DNA of 64,000 bases from assembly GCF_018866325.1 (NCBI RefSeq), contig NZ_CP076457.1, forward strand, positions 1,771,001-1,835,000, read 5' to 3'. Made by a program: the position numbers and the translations under genes. The notes under the pieces were generated by a model. That model was given only the letters and a program-made list of their open reading frames with translations, did not search any database and was not told where the DNA came from. This DNA is from Streptomyces sp. YPW6. Lineage in GTDB: Bacteria > Actinomycetota > Actinomycetes > Streptomycetales > Streptomycetaceae. Positions 42,547-53,292 of this stretch are shown here, one piece after another; position 1 is the stretch's first letter; each line of letters opens with the position of its first letter.

Positions 42547-43959
42547 CTACGCGGTGGCGTCGCGGGTGAGGCGGATCGTGTCGCGGTACCACTTGGCGCT
42601 GTCCTTGAGCGTGCGGGTCTGGGTGGCGTAGTCGACGCGGACGATGCCGAACCGCTTGCCGTAGCCGTACGCCCACTCGAAGTTGTCCAGCAGCGACCAG
42701 GCGAAGTAGCCCCGGACGTCGGCCCCGCGGGCACGGGCGGCGGCGACGGCGTCGATGTGGTCGGCGAGGTAGGCCGTGCGGTCGGCGTCGGGGACGGAGC
42801 CGTCGGGGGCGACCGTGTCGTCGAAGGCCGCGCCGTTCTCCGTGACGACGGTCGGCAGCCCGTAGTCGCGCTCCAGCCGCACCAGCAGGTCGGTGAGTTC
42901 GGCGGGGGTGATCTCCCAGTCCATCGCGGTGCGCGGCAGATCGCGTTCCACGGCCCGGACGACCGGCAGGCCCTCGGCGTCGACCGGGGAGCCGTCCTCG
43001 GTGACGCCGGAGAACTGCATGCCCCGGTAGAAGTTGACGCCGAGCACGTCGAGCGGGGTGGCGATGGCGGCCAGGTCGCCGTCCCTGACCGGGAGTTCGA
43101 TGTGCTGGGCGGCCAGGTCCGCGACGACGTCCTCGGGGTAGCGGCCGTGCACGAGGGGGTCGAGGTAGAGCCGGGCGCCCAGTCCGTCGGCGCGGCGGCA
43201 CGCCTCGCGGTCGGCCGCGCTGCCGGTCTCGGGGGTGGCGGTGCCGAGGTTGAGGGTGATGCCGAGCTCCAGCGGGTTGTCCCCGGCCGCCTCGCGGAGC
43301 GCGCGGGCGGCGAGGCCGTGGCCCAGGAGCAGGTGGTGGACGGCGGCCATGGCGTCGCCCGGGTCGCGGCGGCCGGGGGCGTGCAGCCCGTGGGCGTAGC
43401 CGAGCATCGCCGAGCACCAGGGCTCGTTCAGCGTGGTCCAGTGCTCGACCCGGTCGCCGAGTGCCTCGTAGGTGAGGGCGGCGTACTCCGCGAAGCGCAG
43501 GGCGGTGTCGCGTGCGGGCCAGCCGCCCGCGTCCTCCAGCTCCTGCGGCAGGTCCCAGTGGTAGAGGGTGATCCACGGGGTGACGCCGCGCCCCCGGAGC
43601 TCGTCGATCAGCCGCTTGTAGAAGTCGAGGCCCTTGTCGTTGGCGGGGCCCCGGCCGCCCGGCTGGATGCGCGGCCAGGCGAGCGAGAAGCGGTAGGTGT
43701 CGACGCCGAGGCCCGCGATCAGCTCCACGTCCTCGGGCATCCGGTGGTAGTGGTCGCAGGCCACGTCGCCGTGCTCGCCGCCCTCCACCGCCCCGGGCAC
43801 CCGGCAGAAGGTGTCCCAGATGGACGGGGTGCGGCCGTCCTCGGCGGCGGCCCCCTCGATCTGGTACGAGGAGGTGGCGACGCCCCAGCGGAAGCCGGCC
43901 GGGAGTCCGTGTACCGGGGCCGGACGAAGAGGGCGCTGCGGGGTGGTGGCGAGGTTCAT
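42547..43959 (-). CDS. bglC: GH1 beta-glucosidase
   Basis: This 470-aa cytoplasmic enzyme (no signal peptide) has the GH1 signatures: FRWGVATSSYQIEGA, the acid/base Glu179 in TTLNEPW, and the nucleophile Glu374 in VVTENG. It hydrolyses beta-linked disaccharides or oligosaccharides after uptake. Start ATG 43959 lies 32 bp after the ATPase stop, so it is in the same operon. The symbol bglC is by analogy with Streptomyces cellobiose genes; the true substrate is uncertain. Confidence 0.95.
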   Translation of the reverse strand: MNLATTPQRPLRPAPVHGLPAGFRWGVATSSYQIEGAAAEDGRTPSIWDTFCRVPGAVEGGEHGDVACDHYHRMPEDVELIAGLGVDTYRFSLAWPRIQPGGRGPANDKGLDFYKRLIDELRGRGVTPWITLYHWDLPQELEDAGGWPARDTALRFAEYAALTYEALGDRVEHWTTLNEPWCSAMLGYAHGLHAPGRRDPGDAMAAVHHLLLGHGLAARALREAAGDNPLELGITLNLGTATPETGSAADREACRRADGLGARLYLDPLVHGRYPEDVVADLAAQHIELPVRDGDLAAIATPLDVLGVNFYRGMQFSGVTEDGSPVDAEGLPVVRAVERDLPRTAMDWEITPAELTDLLVRLERDYGLPTVVTENGAAFDDTVAPDGSVPDADRTAYLADHIDAVAAARARGADVRGYFAWSLLDNFEWAYGYGKRFGIVRVDYATQTRTLKDSAKWYRDTIRLTRDATA

Positions 43960-43991
43960 CGGTCTCCGTCCGTGGGAGGGGAGGGGCCTGG

Positions 43992-44978
43992 TCAGGCGTG
44001 CAGGTGGCAGGCGACCGCGCGGCCGGGCCCGTCGGCGGGCGGGGCGAGCGGGGGGATCTGCCCGGCGCACGGCGCGAAGGCCTTGCCGCAGCGCGGGTGG
44101 AACGCGCAGCCGGGCGGCATCGCGGAGAGGTGCGGCGGGGAGCCGGGGATGCCGGTCAGTTCGCGGCGGGGACCGTGGAGCGCGGGGAAGGAGTGGAGGA
44201 GCCCGTCGCTGTACGGGTGGCGGGGGTCGCGGTAGATCTCCGCCGCGCCCGCCTGCTCCACGATGCGGCCCCCGTACATGATCGCGATCCGGTCCGAGAA
44301 TTCGATCAGGAGGGAGATGTCGTGGGTGATGAACACGACCGAGAAGTGCAGCTCTTCCCTCAACTGGACCAGTCGTCGCAGGATCTGGCGCTGCATCACC
44401 ACGTCGAGCGCGGTGGTCGGCTCGTCCATGACGACGATCTCGGGCTCCAGGGCGAGCGCCATGGCGATCATCACGCGTTGGCGCATCCCGCCGGAGAGCT
44501 GGTGCGGGTAGGCGGCGAGCCGGTCGGTGGAGATACCGACGAGTCCCAGCAACTCCTCTGCCCGCTGAGTGCGTTGGCGTCTTCTGAGCTCGGGGCGGTG
44601 GGCGGCGAGGACGTCGGTGAGCTGGCTGTGGACGGTGTGCACGGGGTTGAGGGAGTTCATCGCCCCCTGGAAGACGATGGACAGCTCCTGCCAGCGGAAG
44701 GCGCGCAGTTGCCGCGGGGTGAGGGAGAGGAGGTCGACGCGGTCGCCGCCGGGGCGGTGGTAGTGGACCTCTCCCCCGGTGATGACGCCGGGCGGGGACA
44801 GCAGCCGGGTCACGGCGTAGGCGAGTGTCGACTTGCCCGAGCCCGACTCCCCGGCCAGGCCGAGGACTTCGCCCCGGTTCAGGGTGAGGTCGATGTCGCG
44901 CAGGGCGTGGACGGCGCCCGCGTCGGTGCCGTAGTCGACGTTGAGTCCGCTGATGGTCAGGACCGGCTCGGCGCTCAT
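43992..44978 (-). CDS. Opp/Dpp-type ABC transporter ATPase (DppD-like)
   Basis: This 328-aa ATPase has Walker [10 protein letters not shown], signature QLSGGMRQRVMIA, Walker B IVVMDEPTTALD and the oligopeptide/dipeptide C-terminal domain with the CAFHPRC motif and ACHLH end. Start ATG 44978 overlaps the permease stop by 4 bp. It pairs with the other ATPase at 47018-48283. Confidence 0.95.
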   Translation of the reverse strand: MSAEPVLTISGLNVDYGTDAGAVHALRDIDLTLNRGEVLGLAGESGSGKSTLAYAVTRLLSPPGVITGGEVHYHRPGGDRVDLLSLTPRQLRAFRWQELSIVFQGAMNSLNPVHTVHSQLTDVLAAHRPELRRRQRTQRAEELLGLVGISTDRLAAYPHQLSGGMRQRVMIAMALALEPEIVVMDEPTTALDVVMQRQILRRLVQLREELHFSVVFITHDISLLIEFSDRIAIMYGGRIVEQAGAAEIYRDPRHPYSDGLLHSFPALHGPRRELTGIPGSPPHLSAMPPGCAFHPRCGKAFAPCAGQIPPLAPPADGPGRAVACHLHA

Positions 44979-45979
44979 GTGCGCGGCTCCTTGCTGCTGT
45001 ACTGCCCGGGGTGGCCCGTGCCGGGCGCCTTGCGTGCCACGGGGGTGAAGCCGACGCGCATCCTCACCTTCCGGGAGGAGCCGGTGGCGGTGCGCAGGCG
45101 GGGGTTGACGAACTCGTCGATGCCGAAGTTGATGAGGGCGAGCGCGGTGCCCAGCAGGGCGATGCACAGGCCGGCCGGGACGAACCACCACCAGGCGCCC
45201 TGGGCCAGGGCCTGGTTGGACTGGGCCCAGAAGAGGACGGTGCCCCAGTTCCAGTGGGAGATGTCGGCGACGCCGATGAAGGCGAGGGTGATCTCGGTGA
45301 GGACGGCGAAGATGACCGTGCCGACGAAGCCGGAGGCGATGACGGCGGTGAGGTTCGGCAGGATCTCGAAGAGGATGATGCGCGGGGTCGACTCGCCGGT
45401 GGCTCGGGCGGCCTCCACGTAGTCGCGGCGGCGCAGCGACAGGGTCTGGGCGCGCAGGATCCGCGATCCCCAGGCCCAGGAGGTCAGGGCGATGGCGACG
45501 GCGATGACGAGGTCGCCGGTGTCGGGGACGAAGCTGGCGACGATGATGATCAGCGGGAGACCGGGCAGCACCAGGAAGATGTTGGAGAGGGCGGAGAGGA
45601 TCTCGTCGACGGCCCCGCCGAGGAACCCGGCGCTGACCCCGATCAGGACGGACAGGGCGGTGGCGATGGCGGCGGCCAACAGTCCGACGACGAGGACCCC
45701 GCGGGTGCCGACCAGGATCTGCGAGAAGACGTCCTGCCCGGTGTGCGTGGTGCCGAACCAGTGCTCCCCGGAGGGCGGTTGGAGCAGCTGGTCGCTCATC
45801 GCGTCGGGGTCGTAGGGGGCGAGCCAGGGGCCCGCCACGGCCAGCACGACGAAGAACGCCAGGATGATCAGGCCGGTGCGGGTCTTGCCGCCGCGCAGGA
45901 AGCGGAGCCGGGCCCGGCGGGTGGGGGCCGTGGGCGGGGGCGCACCGTCGGGCACGGAGGCGTCGGGGGCTGCGGACAT
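44975..45979 (-). CDS. Opp/Dpp-type ABC transporter permease (DppC-like)
   Basis: This 334-aa permease has an N-terminal cytosolic segment, six membrane helices and the coupling motif EAARATGESTPRIILFEILPN. The family marks HWFGTTHTGQDVFSQILVGTR and AWGSRILRAQTLSLRRRDYV are visible. The ATG at 45979 has GGAGG in place; a GTG at 46036 would add 19 residues. Its C-terminal tail is longer than usual. Confidence 0.94.
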   Translation of the reverse strand: MSAAPDASVPDGAPPPTAPTRRARLRFLRGGKTRTGLIILAFFVVLAVAGPWLAPYDPDAMSDQLLQPPSGEHWFGTTHTGQDVFSQILVGTRGVLVVGLLAAAIATALSVLIGVSAGFLGGAVDEILSALSNIFLVLPGLPLIIIVASFVPDTGDLVIAVAIALTSWAWGSRILRAQTLSLRRRDYVEAARATGESTPRIILFEILPNLTAVIASGFVGTVIFAVLTEITLAFIGVADISHWNWGTVLFWAQSNQALAQGAWWWFVPAGLCIALLGTALALINFGIDEFVNPRLRTATGSSRKVRMRVGFTPVARKAPGTGHPGQYSSKEPRT

Positions 45980-46040
45980 GCCCGGCGCCTCCTTCCGGGT
46001 ACGGGGGCGGGCGGCGCGGACGCGGGTGCCGGACACGGGG

Positions 46041-47021
46041 TCACGCCTCCTTCCGGGTACGGGGGTCGAGGGCCGCGTAGACGAGGTCGGCGAGGAGGTT
46101 CGCGGCGAGGACGGAGAGCGTGATGATGAGGAAGACGCCCTGCATCAGGGGGTAGTCCTTGGCGCCGACCGCCTGGAGCAGCTGGAAGCCGATGCCCGGG
46201 TAGGTGAAGACCATCTCGACGAGCAGGGTGCCGCCGACGATGAAGCCGAGGGAGAGGGCGAAGCCGGAGATGTTGGGGAGGACCGCGTTGCGGGCGGCGT
46301 AGCCGAACATCACGCGCCGCTCGGACAGGCCCTTGGCCTGGGCGACCGTCACGTAGTCCTCGGAGGAGACGGTGACCATCATGTTCCGCATGCCGAGGAT
46401 CCAGCCGGCGACCGCGCTGAGGACGATCGTCACGCCGGGCAGGACCGCGTGGTAGAGCGCGCTGGAGATGAACGGCCAGTCGAAGGCCGGGACGAGCGCG
46501 TTGTCGTACCCGCCGGAGTTGGGGAACAGCGGCCACTTCTCGGCGAACACGGCGATGGCGACGAGGCCAAGCCAGAAGTACGGGATGGAGGAGATGAAGG
46601 TGGTGACCGGCAGCAGCCCGTCCAGCCAGGAGCCGCGCTTCCAGCCGCTGTAGACGCCGATGCCGGTACCGAGGACGAAGCTGATGAGGGTGGTCGTGCC
46701 GACGAGGGCCAGGGTCCAGGGCAGGGACTGGCCGATGACCTCGCTGACCGGGGTGGGGAAGAAGGTGAAGGAGAGGCCGAGGTCGCCGTCGAGGAGGTGG
46801 GCCCAGTAGTCGGTGTACTGCTGCCACATCGACTGCTGCTCGTCGAGACCGAAGAGGGCCTTGAGCGAGTCGATGGCCTGGGTGTCGAGCTGCCCCTGGT
46901 AGCGGGCGAGCAGGGCCTGGACGGGGTCGCCGGGCATGAGCCGGGGGATGAGGAAGTTGATGGTGATCGCGGCCCACGCGGTGACGGCGTAGAAGGCGAG
47001 GCGCTGGAGCAGGTAGGTCAC
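46041..47021 (-). CDS. Opp/Dpp-type ABC transporter permease (DppB-like)
   Basis: This 326-aa permease begins [34 protein letters not shown], the typical DppB N-terminus, and carries the coupling motif [23 protein letters not shown]. The GTG start at 47021 overlaps the upstream ATPase stop by 4 bp. It forms the heteromeric membrane channel with the protein of 44975-45979. Confidence 0.95.
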   Translation of the reverse strand: MTYLLQRLAFYAVTAWAAITINFLIPRLMPGDPVQALLARYQGQLDTQAIDSLKALFGLDEQQSMWQQYTDYWAHLLDGDLGLSFTFFPTPVSEVIGQSLPWTLALVGTTTLISFVLGTGIGVYSGWKRGSWLDGLLPVTTFISSIPYFWLGLVAIAVFAEKWPLFPNSGGYDNALVPAFDWPFISSALYHAVLPGVTIVLSAVAGWILGMRNMMVTVSSEDYVTVAQAKGLSERRVMFGYAARNAVLPNISGFALSLGFIVGGTLLVEMVFTYPGIGFQLLQAVGAKDYPLMQGVFLIITLSVLAANLLADLVYAALDPRTRKEA

Positions 47022-48283
47022 CGGGTGGCCTCCTTCGCGGCCGGGTGGCTCCCGGTCGGAGGGCCCGCGGCCGTCGCGGCGGTGGCTCCCGGGGCGCCCG
47101 CTCCCCCGTCCTCGTACAGCCAGCAGGCCGCCCACTGGCCCTCGGGCAGGTCGAAGCGGGGCGGCGGTTGGGTGCGGCAGCGCTCCATGGCCCGGTGGCA
47201 GCGGGGGTGGAACCGGCAGCCGGCGGGCGGGGTGATCAGGGAGGGCGGTTCGCCGGTGCCGGTCTCCTCCTGTTCCTCGTCGGCGGCGGTCCGGTCCGGG
47301 TCGGGCGCGGAGGCGATCAGGAGCTGGGTATAGGGGTGGGCGGGGTGCTGGGTGACGCGCTCGCTGCCACCGCCCTCGACGATCCGGCCCGCGTACATGA
47401 CGAGGGTGGTGTCGGCGAAGTAGCGGGCGGAGGCGATGTCGTGGGTGATGTAGAGGACGGCCAGGTGGAGGCGTTCCTTGAGGTCGCGCAGGAGGTTGAG
47501 GACGCCGAGCCGGATCGACACGTCGAGCATCGAGACGGGTTCGTCGGCGAGGAGGACCTGCGGGTCGGCGCCGAGTGCCCGGGCGATGGCGACGCGCTGG
47601 CGCTGCCCGCCCGACAGCTCATGCGGGAACGTGTCCAGGAACTGCTGCGGCGGGGTCAGCTGGACCCGCTCCAGCAGGGCGGCGAGGCGCTCCTCCAGTT
47701 CCCGCTCCCCGCTGCCCGCCCGGCCGTGGATCTTCAGGGCGCGGGTGAGGTGGTAGCGCACGGTGTGCACCGGGTTCAGCGAGGCGAACGGGTCCTGGAA
47801 GATCAGCTGGACCCGGCGCACGTAACGGCGGAAGGACCGGCCGCGCCCGGCCACCACGGGTTCGCCGCCCAGCCGTATCTCCCCCGAGGTGAGCGGATGG
47901 AGCTGGGCCAGCAGGCGGGCGACGGTGGACTTGCCCGAGCCGGACTCCCCCACCAGCGCCGTGACGGTGCCGCGTCTCAGCCGGAGCGAGACGTCGTCGA
48001 CGGCGTGGACGCTGCGGCGCTCGCGGGCGAACAGGTCGCGGGCGGTGCGGCGCAGGGGAAAGTGTTTGGTGACTCCGCGCGCTTCCAGCACCACGTCGGC
48101 GCCGGTGGGCGCGGGCTCGGCGCCGGTCCGCTGGGGTGCCGTGCCGGTGGGCGCGGGCTCGGTGCCGGTCCGCTGCGGTGCCGTGCCGGTGGGCGCGGGC
48201 TCGGTGTCGGTCCCCGGGGGCTCGGTGTCGGTCCGCTGGGGTGCCGTGCCGGTGGGCGCGGGCTCGCTCTGGTCGCTGGTCAT
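47018..48283 (-). CDS. Opp/Dpp-type ABC transporter ATPase (DppF-like) with repetitive N-terminus
   Basis: This 421-aa ATPase has Walker [10 protein letters not shown], signature [13 protein letters not shown], Walker [13 protein letters not shown], and C-terminal CRFHPRC. The first 65 or so residues are a Pro/Thr-rich repeat (units of 14 aa containing [13 protein letters not shown]), which is not part of the family and comes from tandem 42-bp repeats (48131-48260). If translation really starts at ATG 48283, the ATPase carries a disordered extension; a downstream start near [12 protein letters not shown] is possible. Confidence 0.92.
   Translation of the reverse strand: MTSDQSEPAPTGTAPQRTDTEPPGTDTEPAPTGTAPQRTGTEPAPTGTAPQRTGAEPAPTGADVVLEARGVTKHFPLRRTARDLFARERRSVHAVDDVSLRLRRGTVTALVGESGSGKSTVARLLAQLHPLTSGEIRLGGEPVVAGRGRSFRRYVRRVQLIFQDPFASLNPVHTVRYHLTRALKIHGRAGSGERELEERLAALLERVQLTPPQQFLDTFPHELSGGQRQRVAIARALGADPQVLLADEPVSMLDVSIRLGVLNLLRDLKERLHLAVLYITHDIASARYFADTTLVMYAGRIVEGGGSERVTQHPAHPYTQLLIASAPDPDRTAADEEQEETGTGEPPSLITPPAGCRFHPRCHRAMERCRTQPPPRFDLPEGQWAACWLYEDGGAGAPGATAATAAGPPTGSHPAAKEATR
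48131..48266. repeat. 42-bp tandem repeats encoding the ATPase N-terminus
   Basis: Two full 42-bp units (48131-48172, 48173-48214), a 21-bp half unit and another partial unit lie inside the 5' end of the ATPase gene. Each begins CTG(G/C)GGTGCCGTGCCGGTG in plus-strand orientation. All keep the reading frame open. Confidence 0.75.
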
Positions 48284-48325
48284 GGCCGGTTTCCCGTCTT
48301 CTTCCCGTCCGGTCCTTCCCCGTGC

Positions 48326-50002
48326 CTACTTGGTGGCGGGCTTGAGGTTGAGCACGATCTCCAGGGCGGTCCGCTGGGTGTGCTGCGGCGGGGCGTAGGG
48401 GTTGGCCTCGGAGGGCCAGCCGATCCAGTTCTTCGTGGAGAACTCGGCCCCGATGGGCGCGGCGGCCGTCGGGATCATGGGGGCCTGCTCGACGAAGATC
48501 TTCTGGAGGGTGTTGAGGGCCTCGGTGCGGGCGGCGTCGGTGGTGGCGCCCGCGTACTCCTTGAGCGCGGCGGTCGCCTCGGCGTTCTTGAAGCGGCCGA
48601 AGTTGCCCGCCTGGGAGCTCGTGCCGATGGGCTGGGCGATCGCCCCGTCCATGATGTTCTGGTACATGTCGTAGGGGGTGGCGCCGCTGTTGGTCCAGTG
48701 CAGGGTGGCGTCGAAGTTGCCGTTGGCCACGTCGGTGCCCCATGCCTCGGCGGTCTGGGTCTTGACCTTGGCCTCGATGCCGATCTCCTTGATGTTGTCC
48801 TTGATGATCGCGAGCCCGGTGATGTAGTCGTTCCATCCGGCCGGGTCGGTGAGGGTGAGCGTCACCGGCTTGCCGCCGGGGTCCTTGAGCACGCCGCCGC
48901 TGAGCTCGAACCCGGCGTCGGCGAGCACCTTCTTGGCGCCGGCGACATCGGGCTTGGTGGTGGCGTTCTCGTACTCGGGGGCGAGGAAGGGCTCACCGGC
49001 GGGGAGCGGGATGCCGGTGGGGTTGGTGATCTCCGGGTAGAGCGTGGCCTGCGCCTGGACGTGGATGGCCTTGCGGTCGACGACCATCGCCATGGCCCGG
49101 CGCAGGCCCGGGTTGTCGAAGGGCTTGCGGGTGGTGTTGAACCACAGTCCGTGGACGCCGAGGCCGGAGGGGAACCAGAGCTGGTGGTTCTTGGGGTCCT
49201 TGTCGATGAACAGCTGCTTGTGGTTCGGCATGAAGACGAAGGACCACTCCATCTTGCCAGTGGCCAGCGCGGTGGTGGCGGCGCTGTTGTCGTTGTAGGC
49301 GGTGTAGCGCAGCTCCTTGACCTTGGTCTCGCCGTTCCAGTAGGTGGGCGTGGCGGTCAGGGTGGTGGTCTGCGGGGTGAACGTCTTGAGCTTGTACGGT
49401 CCGGAGCCGACCGGGTTGCGGTTGGGCCAGGTCTCCGGGTCGTCGACCTTCTCCCAGATGTGCTTGGGCACGACGAAGGTCTGGATGATCTTGTTCTGGT
49501 TGACGAACTGGCTCTCCTCGAAGGTCAGCACGACCTGCTTGCCCTGGACGGCGACCCCGTCGAAGGGCACCCCGTCGCCGTTGAGGGCCGGGTGCTTCTT
49601 CAGCAGGTTGAAGGTGAACGCCACGTCGGCGGCGGTCAGGGGCTTGCCGTCGGCCCACGTGGCCCGCTCGTCCAGGGTGAAGGTGACCTTGGTGAAGTTG
49701 TCCTCCCAGGCCCACTCGGTGGCGAGCCAGGGGTCCGCCTTCTCGGTGGGTCTGATCATGTTCGTCATCGCCAGCGGCTCGTAGATCATGTGGCGGTAGC
49801 CGAGGACCGCTCCGGCCGAGGTCGTCAGGAACGGGTTGCTGTTGTTCGTCTGCGGCCCGTCCGGCTTGCCGAGCGTCAGCACACCGGCGGCCCTGCCGCC
49901 CTTGTCAGCACCGGAGTTGGCGTTCGAGCAACCGGCGGCGAGCGCGACCACGACGGTGGCTGCGGCGACCGCCCTGAGGGTGGTGCGACGGCGTACGGAC
50001 AT
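48326..50002 (-). CDS. ABC transporter substrate-binding lipoprotein (SBP_bac_5 family)
   Basis: This 558-aa protein has a signal peptide ending in lipobox LAAGCSN. The mature protein shows the family-5 (OppA/DppA-like) pattern: [50 protein letters not shown] (NPVGSGPY) and [16 protein letters not shown]. This family binds peptides but also several oligosaccharides (for example cellobiose-binding CbtA and TM0031-type proteins). In this gene context a beta-linked oligosaccharide is my inference. The ATG at 50002 lies 93 bp after the LacI regulator. Confidence 0.92.
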   Translation of the reverse strand: MSVRRRTTLRAVAAATVVVALAAGCSNANSGADKGGRAAGVLTLGKPDGPQTNNSNPFLTTSAGAVLGYRHMIYEPLAMTNMIRPTEKADPWLATEWAWEDNFTKVTFTLDERATWADGKPLTAADVAFTFNLLKKHPALNGDGVPFDGVAVQGKQVVLTFEESQFVNQNKIIQTFVVPKHIWEKVDDPETWPNRNPVGSGPYKLKTFTPQTTTLTATPTYWNGETKVKELRYTAYNDNSAATTALATGKMEWSFVFMPNHKQLFIDKDPKNHQLWFPSGLGVHGLWFNTTRKPFDNPGLRRAMAMVVDRKAIHVQAQATLYPEITNPTGIPLPAGEPFLAPEYENATTKPDVAGAKKVLADAGFELSGGVLKDPGGKPVTLTLTDPAGWNDYITGLAIIKDNIKEIGIEAKVKTQTAEAWGTDVANGNFDATLHWTNSGATPYDMYQNIMDGAIAQPIGTSSQAGNFGRFKNAEATAALKEYAGATTDAARTEALNTLQKIFVEQAPMIPTAAAPIGAEFSTKNWIGWPSEANPYAPPQHTQRTALEIVLNLKPATK

Positions 50003-50095
50003 GGCGACTCCAGGAAGGGGGCTGCCGGGTCCAGGGGATCCCGGCGGGCGGAAGGTGCGAGGGCGGGCGGGGGCGCGGCCGGGTGGCCGGGTCCG

Positions 50096-51070
<975 letters not shown>

Positions 51071-51144
51071 CCGGTCCTCCAGGGGCGGGCGGGGCGGAAG
51101 AGGGCAGGCGGGGGTAGGGCGCGGACAGGCCGGGGGAGGTGCTT

Positions 51145-51170
51145 CGGTACCGGTTCCGGAACCGGTACCG
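51145..51170. promoter_or_regulatory. 26-bp perfect palindrome upstream of the LacI gene
   Basis: The sequence from 51145 to 51170 is a perfect palindrome of 26 bp built from two GGTACCGGTTCC-like halves (GGTACC at each end, GGTTCCGGAACC at the centre). It lies 75-100 bp upstream of the LacI-family start. The central CG with GGTTCC/GGAACC arms fits a LacI-type operator, so autoregulation and control of the whole operon are predicted. Nothing else is seen in 51071-51354. Confidence 0.6.
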
Positions 51171-51354
51171 GCGTTGCGGCGTGAGTTAACCGCGCCGACA
51201 CAGGACCGTCAATACTTCACGTCGAGATTGGGCACGTCCCATCTGTCGGGCGAGCAGGCCGGGTTGTGCGTTCACCTCTTGAACGATCCGGAACGCGAAG
51301 GAGCCGCCGCCCGGCGAGGGGGCGGCGGCTCGGTGACGACGGGATCGCGGCGGG

Positions 51355-52962
51355 CTACTCGGCGGGCTCGACGCCCGCGCGCAGCAGTCCGTAGGTGTAC
51401 GCGTCCTCCAGGGCCTGCCAGGAGGCGGCGATGACGTTCTCGGCGACCCCCACGGTCGCCCAGTCGCCGGCCCCGTCGCCTGTGGTGATGAGGACGCGGG
51501 TGGTGGACTCGGTGCCGGTACGGCCCTCCAGGATGCGGACCTTGTAGTCGATCAGCTCCAGCTTGGCGAGCTGCGGGTAGATCCGTTCCAGGGCGACGCG
51601 CAGCGCCCGGTCCAGGGCGTTGACCGGGCCGTTCCCCTCGGCGGTCGCGACGATCCGCTCCCCCTTGGCCCAGAGCTTCACGGTCGCCTCGTTGGCGTGG
51701 GTGCCGTCCGGGCGGTCCTCGACGATCGCCCGCCAGGACTCGGTGCGGAAGTAGCGGCGGGCCCGGCCCTCGACCTCGCCGCGCAGCAGGAGTTCGAAGG
51801 AGGCGTCGGCGGCCTCGTAGGTGTAGCCCTGGAGCTCGCGCTCCTTCACCCGCTCCACGACCCGGCCGACCAGGGCGCGGTCGTCGCCGAGGTCGACGCC
51901 GAGCTCCTTGCCCTTCAGCTCGATCGAGGCGCGGCCCGCCATGTCGGAGACCAGCATCCGCATGGTGTTGCCGACCTTTTCGGGGTCGATGTGCTGGTAC
52001 AGGTCCGGGTCGACCTTGATCGCGGAGGCGTGCAGCCCGGCCTTGTGGGCGAAGGCCGAGACTCCCACGTACGGCTGGTGGGTGGAGGGGGTGAGGTTGA
52101 CGACCTCGGCGATGGCGTGCGAGATCCGGGTCATCTCGGCGAGCGCGCCCTCGGGCAGCACCTTCATGCCGTACTTGAGTTCCAGGGCGGCGACGACGGG
52201 GAAGAGGTTGGCGTTGCCGACCCGTTCGCCGTAGCCGTTGGCCGTGCACTGGACGTGGGTGGCGCCCGCGTCGACGGCGGCCAGGGTGTTGGCCACGGCA
52301 CAGCCGGTGTCGTCCTGGGCGTGGATGCCGAGCCGGGCGCCGGTGTCGGCGATGACGGTGGCGACGACGGCCTGGACCTGCGCGGGGAGCATGCCGCCGT
52401 TGGTGTCGCAGAGGATGACGACCTCGGCGCCGGCCTCGTGGGCGGTGCGGACCACGGACTTGGCGTACTCGGCGTCGGCCCGGTACCCGTCGAAGAAGTG
52501 CTCGCAGTCCACGAAGACCCGGCGGCCCTGGTCGCGCAGGTGGGAGACGGTGTCCCGGACCATCTCCAGGTTCTCCTCCAGGGTGGTGCGCAGGGCCAGC
52601 TCCACATGGCGGTCGTGGGACTTGGCCACCAGGGTGATCACCGGGGCGCCGGAGTTCAGGAGCGCCTTGACCTGCGGGTCGTCGGCCGCGCTGCCACCGG
52701 CCCTGCGGGTCGCGCCGAACGCCACCAGCTGGGCGTTCTCGAAGGCGATCTCCTTCTGGGCACGGGCGAAGAACTCCGTGTCGCGGGGGTTGGCCCCCGG
52801 CCAGCCGCCCTCGATGTACCCCACACCGAAGGTGTCCAGATGACGGGCGATGGTCAGCTTGTCGGCGACCGTCAGGTTGATGCCCTCACGCTGAGCACCG
52901 TCGCGCAGTGTGGTGTCGAAGACATGGAAACTGTCGTCGGTGGCGTTGGCCTTGGTGGTCAT
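51355..52962 (-). CDS. cimA: (R)-citramalate synthase (CimA-type)
   Basis: This 535-aa member of the DRE-TIM metallolyase family has FDTTLRDGAQREGINL (R-D metal/substrate motif). HAQDDTGCAVANT supplies the HxD/H metal ligands, followed by CTANGYGERVGNANL and HKAGLHASAI. A C-terminal regulatory-type domain ends the protein. It condenses pyruvate and acetyl-CoA to citramalate for isoleucine synthesis. It is distinct from classical LeuA in having the CimA pattern and length. The ATG at 52962 has AGGAG upstream. A U-rich terminator lies in its leader at 53058-53088. Confidence 0.9.
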   Translation of the reverse strand: MTTKANATDDSFHVFDTTLRDGAQREGINLTVADKLTIARHLDTFGVGYIEGGWPGANPRDTEFFARAQKEIAFENAQLVAFGATRRAGGSAADDPQVKALLNSGAPVITLVAKSHDRHVELALRTTLEENLEMVRDTVSHLRDQGRRVFVDCEHFFDGYRADAEYAKSVVRTAHEAGAEVVILCDTNGGMLPAQVQAVVATVIADTGARLGIHAQDDTGCAVANTLAAVDAGATHVQCTANGYGERVGNANLFPVVAALELKYGMKVLPEGALAEMTRISHAIAEVVNLTPSTHQPYVGVSAFAHKAGLHASAIKVDPDLYQHIDPEKVGNTMRMLVSDMAGRASIELKGKELGVDLGDDRALVGRVVERVKERELQGYTYEAADASFELLLRGEVEGRARRYFRTESWRAIVEDRPDGTHANEATVKLWAKGERIVATAEGNGPVNALDRALRVALERIYPQLAKLELIDYKVRILEGRTGTESTTRVLITTGDGAGDWATVGVAENVIAASWQALEDAYTYGLLRAGVEPAE

Positions 52963-53057
52963 GCTGATCTGGCTCCTGTCGGATGAGTGGACCGGACGAT
53001 CTGGTTCCACTTGCCTCATCATCCCGCGCGCGCCGCCCCGGCCCGGGTGCGGGCCGG

Positions 53058-53088
53058 AAAACAAAAAACCCCTCGCGGGTGCGAGAGG
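53058..53088 (-). terminator. U-rich intrinsic terminator upstream of cimA (attenuator or tetR terminator)
   Basis: On the minus strand CCTCTCGC-accc-GCGAGGGG (7 pairs plus one G-T) is followed by TTTTTTGTTTT. Such a U-tract is rare in this genome. It lies in the 330-bp gap 52963-53292 between tetR and cimA, so it may simply end the tetR operon or act as an attenuator of cimA. A short upstream frame (53144-53194) that includes two Ile codons is weak evidence for a leader peptide. Confidence 0.7.
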
Positions 53089-53292
53089 TCTGCGCGCGGG
53101 TCCGAGGCACGGTGGCCGCGCCGTACGGGGTGGTACGGGGCGGTCACTGCGGACCGGCGCGCCTGCTGCCAATAATCATGACGAACGAGGACACGGCAGC
53201 AGTCTGGCACAGCACGGGCCGCCCGACGGCGGTGTCTCAGGATGCGGTCGTGACGCTGGTCGCACTCCGGCCCCGGTGGCACTCGCCCGGTA

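Noticed and set aside
53121..53145. T-box-like GGGTGGTACGG motif on the plus strand
   Set aside because: It diverges from the T-box core after GGTAC and has no plus-strand gene downstream for it to control.
53144..53194. A leader peptide (V-S-S-F-V-M-I-I...) before the cimA terminator
   Set aside because: No Shine-Dalgarno is visible and only two Ile codons occur; kept as a possibility within the attenuator finding, not as a gene.
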